Assembly: GCF_003710825.1 (NCBI RefSeq)
Contig: NZ_RHHQ01000017.1
Coordinates: 277,687-341,686, forward strand
Direction of reading: 5' to 3'
Length of the DNA stretch: 64,000 bases
From: Brevibacillus fluminis
Lineage (GTDB): Bacteria > Bacillota > Bacilli > Brevibacillales > Brevibacillaceae
The notes under the pieces: generated by a model
Databases searched by the model: none
What the model saw: only the letters and a program-made list of their open reading frames with translations
What the model was told of the DNA's origin: nothing
Position numbers and translations under genes: made by a program
Part shown: in pieces, positions 16,225 to 23,723 of the stretch
Position numbering within the stretch: the stretch's first letter is position 1
How the letters are laid out: every line of letters starts with the position of its first letter

Positions 16225-16770
16225 ATGAGCTCAATTCGTTATGCGCTGTTGTCGTTATTGGCGCGTGAGCCACTCAGCGGGTACGATATCAAGCAGCAGA
16301 TGAACAATCGGCTGGGACCGTTTTGGAAAGCTGGCAGCAACCAGGTTTATCCGGAATTGGCGAAAATGGAGGAAGAAGGGCTTATTAGGCTACAAGGCGT
16401 CGAGCAGCTTACATACCGCCCAGCGCGGAAAGTATACGAAATAACGGAAAGCGGCCGCCAAGTGATCATCGAATGGACGATGGAACCTGGGGAAGTCGAG
16501 CATATCCGCGATAATTTTTTGCTCAAAGCGTACAACTCTTGGTTGGTCGCGCCAGAAAAAATGTACGAACAGCTCGAAGGGATCAAGAAACAGCACGAAG
16601 AAAGGCTGGCCGCTTATCTCGAAAAAATAGCCGAGCTCGAAACGATGCGAACGCATGGCAATGAGCAAGATCCAATCGCATCGAGCATCTCGGTGGTAGA
16701 ATTCGGAGTCGAATACGAGCGGCTTTATATCAAGTGGTGCGAACGGTTGATGGCAAAACAGCAGCAGTAA
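16225..16770 (+). CDS. PadR-family transcriptional regulator
   Basis: 181 residues. ATG 16225 follows AGAGGAG by 9 nt, which excludes the upstream in-frame ATG at 16180. The PadR winged helix is at residues 1-85 (IRYALLSLLAREPLSGYDI, FWKAGSNQVYPELAKMEEEG, and wing RKVYEITESGRQ), with a C-terminal Vir-like helical dimerisation domain (~95-178). PadR proteins usually repress a nearby detoxification or efflux gene; the likely partner is the upstream aldo/keto reductase, though no operator was identified. A terminator follows. Confidence 0.88.
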   Translation: MSSIRYALLSLLAREPLSGYDIKQQMNNRLGPFWKAGSNQVYPELAKMEEEGLIRLQGVEQLTYRPARKVYEITESGRQVIIEWTMEPGEVEHIRDNFLLKAYNSWLVAPEKMYEQLEGIKKQHEERLAAYLEKIAELETMRTHGNEQDPIASSISVVEFGVEYERLYIKWCERLMAKQQQ

Positions 16771-16787
16771 TCAGCCGCACGAATAAG

Positions 16788-16851
16788 GGAGCAGCGGATC
16801 CGACAGGGGGAGCATTGAACTGCCATCCTGTCGATGAAGCTGCTTTTCTCT
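16788..16851 (+). terminator. Terminator after padR
   Basis: AGCAGC pairs with GCTGCT around an inner CCGACAGG/CCTGTCG stem, followed by TTTTCTCTTG. Confidence 0.7.
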
Positions 16852-17185
16852 TGTATAATATGCTGAAATTGAACGAAAGTCCCCAAATGTGATGTACAGA
16901 TAAAAAACAACCAATGAAATAACATTAGTTCTATATCTACAATCGGAAGTTCCAAAATCTCCGCTTCTCTTATTCCTGCCTCAACTCACTCCCACAACAT
17001 AGGTTTTTCTACCTTCTATCAGCCAATCTAAAAAGGGGAAAGTATCGTCCCTGCTTGTCCGTTGTCAATTCTTTCTTCCAACATCAAGCCGCCAAGACCG
17101 CAATCGGTAAGAAACGATCTGCCCCGTTCTATGATAAAGTAGGTAGCAACTGGAAGAGTTCAATATTTCGATGAGGTGATTGTGA
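16852..17185. other. Non-coding stretch with an IS-end-like repeat
   Basis: No convincing gene. It contains a 25-bp segment at 16927-16951 (AGTTCTATATCTACAATCGG, then AAGTT) that recurs with three mismatches at 53830-53854, and a TATGATAAA -10-like element at 17130 that may serve the VOC gene downstream. Confidence 0.4.
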
Positions 17186-17605
17186 ATGGGAGCAACAGCA
17201 AAACAAATTTTCGTCAACCTACCTGTAAAAGATTTAAACGCAACGATGGAGTTTTTTGCAAAAGTCGGCTTTGAGTTCAATCCGCAATTCACGGATCAAA
17301 ATGCCGCCTGCATGATCATCGGCGAAAATATTTACGCCATGCTGCTCGTTGATGAGTTTTTCAAGACGTTTACCAAAAAAGATATCATCGATACGACAAC
17401 CGGTACGGAAGTGATCGTAGCTTTGTCCGCCGAGAGCAAGGAGCAAGTCGACGAGCTTGTGTCAAAAGCGCTTGCGGCAGGCGGTAAGCCGTTCAATGAT
17501 CCGGTATCGCATGGGGATTTCATGTACACCTGGAGCTTCCAGGATCTCGACGGACACTTATGGGAAGTGCTGTATATGAATGAGAGCGCGGTTAACCAGG
17601 AATAG
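17186..17605 (+). CDS. VOC-family protein (glyoxalase/PhnB-like)
   Basis: 139 residues, GAGGTGA ribosome site ~7 nt before ATG. It has two beta-alpha-beta-beta-beta units of the vicinal-oxygen-chelate fold: FVNLPVKDLNATMEFFAKVGF and the terminal SFQDLDGHLWEVLYM. Members are lyases, dioxygenases or drug-binding proteins. The metal ligands of true glyoxalase I are not all evident, so catalysis is uncertain. A close paralogue lies at 19950-20372 on the other strand (both share the FNPQF/LNPQF and DLDGHLW motifs), suggesting local duplication. A terminator follows. Confidence 0.82.
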   Translation: MGATAKQIFVNLPVKDLNATMEFFAKVGFEFNPQFTDQNAACMIIGENIYAMLLVDEFFKTFTKKDIIDTTTGTEVIVALSAESKEQVDELVSKALAAGGKPFNDPVSHGDFMYTWSFQDLDGHLWEVLYMNESAVNQE

Positions 17606-17618
17606 AAATGGAACGGAA

Positions 17619-17656
17619 AAGAGGCAGTCAGTGACAGAGGTCACGGCTGCCTTTTT
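17619..17656 (+). terminator. Terminator after VOC gene
   Basis: AGGCAG-TCAGTGAC pairs with GTCACGG-CTGCCT around an AGAG loop, followed by TTTTTC. Confidence 0.8.
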
Positions 17657-18070
17657 CACATGATTCAGCTCGTCAGCGGTTGTTCGCGGGTCTAGGAAGA
17701 TAAGCCACAGTCATAGGCATGGAGCCGGCTAATTTATATACCTGGACTTCTATTATAGATTTGGGGTACTCCATTTAATGGCACTGCACCCTTACCCCAA
17801 TATTCAAACCAAACTTGCCATGACCAGGCAATTTTTATTTTTTATTTAAGAACCTTATAGTAGGAAAAATAGACCATTTTGTCGAAGTAAAGAACCTTTA
17901 TAGAAGAAAATGCAGTAACCCTTGAAATAATTGGGGCATATTATGACCTCTTTGTATAATGTGGGTTTTACTGCATTATCATTAAATCCTACATGCTACA
18001 TTGGGCCCTTAGGAGCTCTATTCCCTTTGAAAAACTCCGTAATGATTAGGAATGGAAACGGCAAAAGACT
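17657..18070. other. AT-rich non-coding stretch before IS110 fragment
   Basis: No gene seen. Two imperfect direct repeats beginning AAGAACCTTATAGTAGGAAA (around 17847) and AAGAACCTTTATAGAAGAAA (around 17891) precede the broken transposase. Composition is AT-rich relative to neighbours, and the stretch is probably insertion-sequence debris. Confidence 0.4.
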
Positions 18071-18400
18071 ATGAAGTTTTACTCCGATGGGAAAGGAATT
18101 ATTGATTTCCGAACACAGTTAGGGAACATACAAGAAGGTTTTGGATTAGATCCATCAGACTTTTTTATTTTGTTAGAGCCCACTGGTCGTCATTACTCGT
18201 ATTTAGTGATGAAAGTTCTTTTGGATGAAGGGTATCATTTGTTCCAAGTTGAAAATAAATCGGTAAAAGATTTTCGTGAACGTCAACTAGGCCTTAATGA
18301 AAAATCTGATGAGATCGATGCCAGGATCAACAGCAAAAGACATGTCTCAAGCAACACAAGAAGAGCTAATGAAGGTACCGCCCTTCGGGGAGATCGTTAA
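18071..18400 (+). pseudogene. IS110-family transposase, N-terminal fragment
   Basis: The 109-residue frame contains the centre of the DEDD domain of IS110 transposases: FFILLEPTGRHYSYLVMKVL (compare EPTGHY in the family), FQVENKSVKDFRER, and LNEKSDEIDAR, equivalent to the conserved K-N/S-D-x-x-D-A motif. The first catalytic Asp strand is missing because the frame is closed by a stop at 18047, and the C-terminal Ser domain is absent. From residue ~88 the reading frame becomes meaningless. This is a dead remnant; it sits directly before an ECF sigma factor gene. Confidence 0.75.
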
Positions 18401-18411
18401 GGGAGGCCGCG

Positions 18412-19368
18412 ATGAACGAGACTGCATTTGACGAACCATTATTTGCAAGCTTGAAGCCGGGCTTAACCTCGTTCTGTTACCGAATGCTAGGCTCCATGGA
18501 CGATGCGGATGATGCCGTTCAGGAGACCAGTATTCGGGTCTGGCAGAGCTGGAGCACGTTCAGACAAGATTCCTCGTACAAAACTTGGGTCTATCGGATT
18601 GCCTCCAACCTGTGCTTGGACAAGCTGAGACAATCCAAACGCCGGGCGCTTCCCGTTGACCTGTTCGATCCGGCCGTCGCCATCGTCGAGCCGCGCGACA
18701 TGCTGCCGGACTCTGCCTGGATTTGGCCGTCTCCCGACTTTGGGGGTAATCCGGAGGATCGGCTCGTCCGCAGAGATACCCTTCAACTGTGCTTCATCGC
18801 TCTCATGCAGACCTTGCCTCCGCGGCAGCGCGCGGTACTCATTTTGAAGGATGTATTTGAATGGTCCTCCAAGCAGATCGCGGAAACGTTGGCGATGTCG
18901 CCGGCAGCGGTGAACAGCGCCTTGCAAAGAGCCCGAGAGACAATGGACCGGGCGCAGCTTCGCTCGGATGAGCTCAGCAGCATGGCTGTTCAACCGGAGC
19001 AGCAGCTGCTGTCCCGATATGTGGAGGCCTTCGAGCAATTCGATATTGCTGCGCTCGTCGCGTTGTTCCACGAGGAAGGCTGCATGTCGATGCCGCCCTT
19101 CGAGATGTGGATCCGCGGCAAGGAAGATTTGTCCGCCTTCTATTCGCTTACTCGCTGGCATTGCGAAGGTTCGCGATTTGTGCCCATTACGGTGAATGGC
19201 GGTTATCCGGCGTTGGCCCAGTATATGCCGGACAAAGAGGGCTCTGGCCTGGTACCCTGGGGCATCCACGTCATCGAAACCAAAGAAAATCAAATCCTGC
19301 ACGTTCAAAACTTCATTCATACACCATTATTTTCGCGATTTGGGCTGCCCGAGCGAATTGACCAATGA
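18412..19368 (+). CDS. ECF-like sigma factor with C-terminal SnoaL domain (SigG/SigX5 type)
   Basis: 318 residues, with GGGAGG before the ATG. Region 2 is at ~15-85 (FCYRMLGSMDDADDAVQET, then IRVWQSWSTF), and region 4 at ~130-180 (LPPRQRAVLILKDVFEWS, AAVNSALQRAR). A C-terminal domain (~195-310) has the SnoaL-like fold pattern seen in the TIGR02960 (SigX5)/SigG group, where the extra domain replaces an anti-sigma factor as sensor. Downstream genes encode SRPBCC and VOC proteins, typical neighbours of this sigma group. The 5' end abuts IS110 debris, so its original promoter may be lost. Confidence 0.85.
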   Translation: MNETAFDEPLFASLKPGLTSFCYRMLGSMDDADDAVQETSIRVWQSWSTFRQDSSYKTWVYRIASNLCLDKLRQSKRRALPVDLFDPAVAIVEPRDMLPDSAWIWPSPDFGGNPEDRLVRRDTLQLCFIALMQTLPPRQRAVLILKDVFEWSSKQIAETLAMSPAAVNSALQRARETMDRAQLRSDELSSMAVQPEQQLLSRYVEAFEQFDIAALVALFHEEGCMSMPPFEMWIRGKEDLSAFYSLTRWHCEGSRFVPITVNGGYPALAQYMPDKEGSGLVPWGIHVIETKENQILHVQNFIHTPLFSRFGLPERIDQ

Positions 19369-19444
19369 ATTTCGTCATTGGCTTACGGCTATATCATTGA
19401 GAATAACCAAACGACGAATATCATGAGAGAGGTGTCTATTTAAA

Positions 19445-19870
19445 TTGGAAACGAGTCAACCGACGAAAGTAACCGTGTTAGCCGTCATTCAAGCCCCTGT
19501 CGAGAAGGTATGGCGCTATTGGACCGAGCCAGATCACATCACGAAGTGGAATCAAGCATCCGAGGACTGGCATGCGCCGAGAGCCGAAAACGATCTGCGG
19601 GTCGGCGGCAAGTTTCTGACACGGATGGAAGCGAAGGATGGCAGCATGGGCTTTGATTTTGGCGGCGTCTACGATGTCGTGAATCAGCATGAGGCGATCG
19701 GCTACACCATGGAAGACGGAAGAAGAGTGGATATTGCTTTCGTCGATCAAGGGAATGAGACGAAGGTCATTGAAACGTTCGACGCGGAACGCTCCAATCC
19801 CGTCGAGTTCCAGCAAGCAGGCTGGCAAGCGATCATGGACAATTTCAAAGCCTATACCGAACAAAACTAA
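19445..19870 (+). CDS. SRPBCC/AHSA1-family protein
   Basis: 141 residues from a TTG start preceded by GAGAGAGG. The START-like fold is recognisable: VIQAPVEKVWRYWTEPDHIT, WHAPRAENDLRVGGKFLTRM, and the end helix FQQAGWQAIMDNFKAYTEQ. The sequence resembles SRPBCC proteins annotated as polyketide-cyclase-like or 'activator of Hsp90 ATPase homologue'. It lies 76 bp after the sigma factor gene in the same direction and is probably in its operon, which is common for SigG/SigX5-type sigma factors. The function is unproven. Confidence 0.82.
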   Translation: METSQPTKVTVLAVIQAPVEKVWRYWTEPDHITKWNQASEDWHAPRAENDLRVGGKFLTRMEAKDGSMGFDFGGVYDVVNQHEAIGYTMEDGRRVDIAFVDQGNETKVIETFDAERSNPVEFQQAGWQAIMDNFKAYTEQN

Positions 19871-19881
19871 ACATCGCGAAG

Positions 19882-19917
19882 AAGACGCAGGGGAAGATGC
19901 CCGGCGTCTTTCTTTTT
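19882..19917. terminator. Terminator between convergent SRPBCC and VOC genes
   Basis: AAGACGC (19882-19888) pairs with GCGTCTT (19904-19910), then TCTTTTT. Confidence 0.7.
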
Positions 19918-19949
19918 GAACCCTACTACGAGCGTGCTCTCCGTTAGCC

Positions 19950-20372
19950 TTAACCTTGTGCCGCATCCATGTTCATGTAGTTAATGGCCCACAGATGGCC
20001 GTCCAAGTCCACGAAGCCCCAATGATACATGAACCCATGATCTTCAGGTTCAGCGTGCAATTTCCCGCCGAAGGAGAGCGCGGTATTCACGATTTCATCG
20101 ACCTTTTCCCGGCTCTCGAAGGCCAATGCGATCGTCATCTGCGCATACTTGCTCGTATCGACGGATTCCTTCTCCGTGAGCGTATTAAAGAATGATTGAT
20201 TGATCAGCATGACCTGCAGGTTGTCGCCGATCACGATGGCTACCGAATTCTCGTTCTCGGGGAATTGCGGGTTGAGCTCGAATCCGAGTCCGGTGAAGAA
20301 CGCTTTAGATTGTTCTACGTTTTTTACAGGCAGGTTGAAGCTCGTGAATGCGGACGTTAATGCCATTTTCAA
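19950..20372 (-). CDS. VOC-family protein (glyoxalase/PhnB-like), paralogue
   Basis: 140 residues, GAGGTGTTTTG upstream of the start. It shares its layout with the VOC protein at 17186: FTSFNLPVKNVEQSKAFFTG, LNPQFPENENSVAIVIGDN, FVDLDGHLWAINYMN. Like the other copy it falls in the PhnB/lactoylglutathione-lyase-like set with no proven activity. It converges on the SRPBCC gene. In related genomes such VOC/DGPF-type genes accompany SigX5-like sigma factors, so it may belong to the same functional group, transcribed from the opposite strand. Confidence 0.82.
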   Translation of the reverse strand: MKMALTSAFTSFNLPVKNVEQSKAFFTGLGFELNPQFPENENSVAIVIGDNLQVMLINQSFFNTLTEKESVDTSKYAQMTIALAFESREKVDEIVNTALSFGGKLHAEPEDHGFMYHWGFVDLDGHLWAINYMNMDAAQG

Positions 20373-20772
20373 AACACCTCTTCGTCAAATTAGTTTGTGT
20401 TCTTTTATGCCTTCGTTTATATAGACGACAGCCGATCCGGGAATTCATCGGTCTCATGGATTCGGAAGCGTAAATTTTGAAAAAAAACTTGGTATTGAGT
20501 TCGGATACCCGCCATTTGCTTATTCTTATTGAGCAGGGATAAAGATTGAACCTCTCTAAAAAGGAATTCGTCTGAAAATATGACAATTAAAGGGTGGGTA
20601 TCGAGTGACGGAATGAGGGAACGGTATGGAATTAATGCAAAACGTACGATTAGTGAAGAGAACAGGAGAAATGTGAGCAAGGAGAATCTGGACTTTTACA
20701 AAGAAATCAACGCGGATCAATCGGATCCCACGCTTAAGTATTTGGATTCCGAGGAGGTCGGCTGGGCCGCAC

Positions 20773-20943
20773 ATGTGTATCGGCTGGCATTTTGCAATGC
20801 AGGAGCTCAAGATTGTCATTGCTGTCCTTCTTCAACGGTACCATTTATCGGTTGTCCGCGATGCAAGAATCAGCCCGAATTTGATGATGCGTCCTGTTCA
20901 CGGGATGCCCATGTGTATCGGTCAGCAGAACGGGTATCGGTGA
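20773..20943 (+). pseudogene. Cytochrome P450, C-terminal fragment
   Basis: Reading the frame from 20773 gives MCIGWHFAMQELKIVIAVLL, then QRYHLSV and LMMRPVHGMPM. This is the end of a P450: the haem-ligand Cys within CIG, the FAxxE helix L start, and the final RPxxGxPM strand. The preceding bases still hint at the FGGG haem loop but are frame-disrupted. The rest of the gene is absent. A longer competing frame (20580-20975) does not resemble any protein I know. This is decayed sequence inside an accessory block. Confidence 0.7.
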
Positions 20944-21054
20944 GAGGCACAATAAATCAACTGATCGAATTTTGAGAACGGGCGAATTGGAAAGAGTCAT
21001 ACCGGTCATCACTCCATGGACAAACAGAATTAAATAGAGAAGGGAGATTACACC

Positions 21055-21612
21055 ATGTCGGATGAGATCACAGTGCACCCCGTCGCCTGGCCACCTGCCC
21101 CGATCAAGACCGAGCGGCTCGTGCTCCGCCAGTCCGAGGCACGGGACCGTGCGGCGCTGATCGATCTGTTCGCCTCACCAGAGGTGGGCACCTACGTCGG
21201 CGGCTCCCGACCGCGTGACGAGCTCGAGCGCGCACTGCCCGAAGTGCCCGGGCAGCGCTTCGGATTCTTCGTGGTCGTGCTCAACGGAACAACGATCGGC
21301 ATGATCACGCTCGATCGGCGCGACCCGGAGCGTAAGGGTCACATCCGTCCAGAGGGCGGGGAGCCCGAGCTCGGCTACTTGTTCCTGCCGCAGGCGTGGG
21401 GACGCGGGTACGCTACCGAGGCGTGCGCAGCGGCGCTCAACTGGTTCGCCGACGCGCATCCCAGCGAGCCGGTGGTACTCTCCACCCAGACCGCCAACGA
21501 GGCCTCGATGCGCGTCGCGGCGAGGCTAGGGTTCACCGAGGTGGAGCGGTTCGAGGACTACGGCGCCGAACAGTGGCTCGGTGTATGGTACCCCGGCACG
21601 CCGTCCGATTGA
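21055..21612 (+). CDS. GNAT N-acetyltransferase of GC-rich, foreign-looking composition
   Basis: 185 residues of the RimJ/RimL-type GNAT family: IKTERLVLRQSEARDRAALI, GYLFLPQAWGRGYATEA with the acetyl-CoA-binding RGYATEA loop, and the closing NEASMRVAARLGF motif. It transfers acetyl from acetyl-CoA to an amine; the target is unknown. A sampled 60-base stretch (21121-21180) is 68% GC against 42% for an equal stretch of the next gene, with G/C at almost every third position, as in Actinobacteria. The ribosome site AGAAGGGAG is Bacillus-like. Recent horizontal acquisition is the best explanation. Confidence 0.85.
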   Translation: MSDEITVHPVAWPPAPIKTERLVLRQSEARDRAALIDLFASPEVGTYVGGSRPRDELERALPEVPGQRFGFFVVVLNGTTIGMITLDRRDPERKGHIRPEGGEPELGYLFLPQAWGRGYATEACAAALNWFADAHPSEPVVLSTQTANEASMRVAARLGFTEVERFEDYGAEQWLGVWYPGTPSD

Positions 21613-21824
21613 GCTCATGCCCGACAGCGCGACGGCTCGCTTAGGACACTATCCAGCCGAACGTTCAAGTCGGGCAAACAATACGACATCGAGTCTAAAA
21701 CTATTTTTAAATACCTTGGCGATTAAATTGAACGGGATTCGTTGATAGCCCGAAGGCAAACGGCACCACTACCACTTTTTTGAAGGGAAACATGCGAATA
21801 TGTCGCTAATTTTTCCAGCAAAGG

Positions 21825-21853
21825 TTGAAAATAACGAACCGGTATGATATCAT
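21825..21853 (+). promoter_or_regulatory. Promoter of the ABC-F leader
   Basis: TTGAAA (21825-21830) and TATCAT (21848-21853) with a 17-bp spacer. Transcription would begin near 21860, giving a ~245-nt leader before the ABC-F start. Confidence 0.55.
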
Positions 21854-21902
21854 AGTTTTACTTTTATTGACTGGAGTTGAAGAGGATGTAAGTTTTCTTG
21901 CT

Positions 21903-22103
21903 ATGAAAAAAATAAAACAAAAAAGCGAACAGTTTCGCCTGTTTTATTATTTTTATGCAAGAAAGTTACAATCTCTTTTCACTCAAACCAAATCTCCTAA
22001 TCCTGCTCCGTATGTTATGGGGTGGATTCGCTGTATTTATTTGAGCTGCAAGAAAGTAACTTTCTTGCGGCTTTTCTATTTATCAGCGAGGGGGAATCTT
22101 TTT
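21903..22103 (+). promoter_or_regulatory. Transcription attenuator leader of the ABC-F gene
   Basis: A terminator hairpin at 22044-22072 (AGCTGCAAGAAAG / CTTTCTTGCGGCT, then TTTTCT) lies 28 bp before the ABC-F start. Its right arm TAACTTTCTTGC (22057-22068) is also perfectly complementary over 12 bases to GCAAGAAAGTTA at 21957-21968, so two exclusive structures can form. A small ATG frame opens at 21903 and runs over both arms, in frame with the ABC-F gene. Ribosome stalling by an antibiotic in this leader could favour the antiterminator, as known for vmlR/lmo0919-like genes. Confidence 0.65.
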
Positions 22104-23582
22104 ATGGCATTGCTACAAGTTACGAATTTGACGTTTGCCTACGATGGCAGTTTTGATAACATTTTTGAGAACGTCAGCTTTCAGATCGATACCGATTGGC
22201 GATTAGGCTTCACCGGCCGCAATGGTCGAGGTAAAACCACGTTTCTCAACCTGCTGCTCGGCAAATACGAATACAGCGGCACGATTTCGGCGCCCGTCCG
22301 TTTTGAATATTTTCCGTTCCACGTCGAAAACAAGGAAAAGCAAACGTTGACGGTGATCAATGATATCCTTCCAGACGGTCAAGAATGGGAAATTTTGCGT
22401 GAGCTTTCCTTGCTACAGGTATCTGAGGATGTACTTGAACGTCCCTTTTCATCCTTGTCCAACGGTGAGCAGACGAAAGTGATGCTGGCAGCATTATTTC
22501 TGAAGGAAAACCATTTCCTGTTGATCGATGAGCCGACCAACCATCTAGACATGCACGCGCGAAAGCTGGTCAGCGATTACCTCAAAACGAAAAAAGGCTT
22601 TATTTTGGTATCACATGACAGAGTTTTCCTCGACAACTGCGTCGACCACATCCTGTCGATCAACAAGACGAACATCGAGATCCAAAAGGGCAACTTTTCC
22701 GATTGGTGGGAAAATAAAACACGGCAGGATCACTATGAGCTTGCCGAAAATGAAAAACTGAAAAAAGACATCAAGCGATTGGAGGAAGCTGCGAAGCGGA
22801 CAAACAACTGGTCGCACGAAGTGGAAAAAACCAAAAATGGCACGCGGAACTCTGGTTCCAAGGTCGATAAAGGCTATATCGGCCACAAGGCTGCAAAAAT
22901 GATGAAGCGGTCGAAGTCGATGGAACAACGGCAGCATTCCGCCGCTGAGGAAAAATCCAGGCTTCTGAAAAACGTCGAAAGCCATGAAAGCTTAAAGATT
23001 ACACCGCTTTCGTACCATAAAAGCCGCTTGGTGGAACTTGAGAACGTATCGATTCAATATGGAGACAAGACGGTTTGCTCCGATCTGAGCTTTACGATCG
23101 GCCAAGGTGAGCGGATCGCCCTTTCAGGGAAAAACGGCTCAGGAAAATCAAGCATCCTCAAACTGATTTGCGGAGAGGAAATCCCTAATACAGGGACATT
23201 GAGGAAGGGAAGCCAGCTTTCCATCTCGTATGTTTCGCAGGACACCTCGCATCTACACGGTACCGTCACAGACTATGCCAGAAACAACGGGTTGGACGAA
23301 AGTCTCTTCAAAGCGATTTTGCGCAAGCTTGATTTTTCCAGGGTTCAATTCGAGAAAGATATCTCATCGTTCAGCGGCGGTCAAAAGAAGAAAGTGCTGA
23401 TCGCAAAAAGCCTTTGTGAAAAAGCCCATTTGTATATTTGGGATGAACCGCTGAACTTTATCGACATTATTTCGCGTATGCAAATTGAAGAGCTGCTGCT
23501 GGAATACGCACCAACGATTTTGTTTGTGGAGCACGACCGCGCATTTTGTGAGAACATCGCCACTAAGATCATCAAACTGTAA
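22104..23582 (+). CDS. ABC-F ribosome protection protein, Lsa-type
   Basis: 492 residues. ATG 22104 follows GCGAGGGGG by ~8 nt. There are two ABC domains and no membrane segments: Walker A GRNGRGKT (38-45), signature SSLSNGEQTKV and Walker B LLIDEPTNHLD in the first; GKNGSGKS, SSFSGGQKKKV and IWDEPLNFID in the second. The inter-domain linker (~190-300) is long and charged. The WDEPLNFID variant and domain sequence fit the Lsa group, which frees ribosomes from lincosamides, streptogramin A and pleuromutilins. Regulation by the attenuator upstream supports an antibiotic-inducible role. Exact resistance profile cannot be read from sequence. Confidence 0.9.
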   Translation: MALLQVTNLTFAYDGSFDNIFENVSFQIDTDWRLGFTGRNGRGKTTFLNLLLGKYEYSGTISAPVRFEYFPFHVENKEKQTLTVINDILPDGQEWEILRELSLLQVSEDVLERPFSSLSNGEQTKVMLAALFLKENHFLLIDEPTNHLDMHARKLVSDYLKTKKGFILVSHDRVFLDNCVDHILSINKTNIEIQKGNFSDWWENKTRQDHYELAENEKLKKDIKRLEEAAKRTNNWSHEVEKTKNGTRNSGSKVDKGYIGHKAAKMMKRSKSMEQRQHSAAEEKSRLLKNVESHESLKITPLSYHKSRLVELENVSIQYGDKTVCSDLSFTIGQGERIALSGKNGSGKSSILKLICGEEIPNTGTLRKGSQLSISYVSQDTSHLHGTVTDYARNNGLDESLFKAILRKLDFSRVQFEKDISSFSGGQKKKVLIAKSLCEKAHLYIWDEPLNFIDIISRMQIEELLLEYAPTILFVEHDRAFCENIATKIIKL

Positions 23583-23585
23583 ACG

Positions 23586-23625
23586 AAAGGGCTTCCCGGT
23601 TATACAACCTGGGGAAGCCCTTTCT
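23586..23625 (+). terminator. Terminator after ABC-F gene
   Basis: A perfect 13-bp stem (GAAAGGGCTTCCC / GGGAAGCCCTTTC) with a 14-nt loop; the T tract is short. Confidence 0.7.
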
Positions 23626-23723
23626 AATTCGTATGGGATTGGGTAAACGTGGGAATGCTTTAACCAAGTTTAGTCCTTTATCGCGCAATCGATGATCCCA
23701 GGCAAGCGGGAGTTGACAACAAG

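Noticed and set aside
20580..20975. 131-residue open frame on the plus strand
   Set aside because: Poor ribosome site and no protein-like pattern; another frame across the same bases encodes a recognisable P450 C-terminus.
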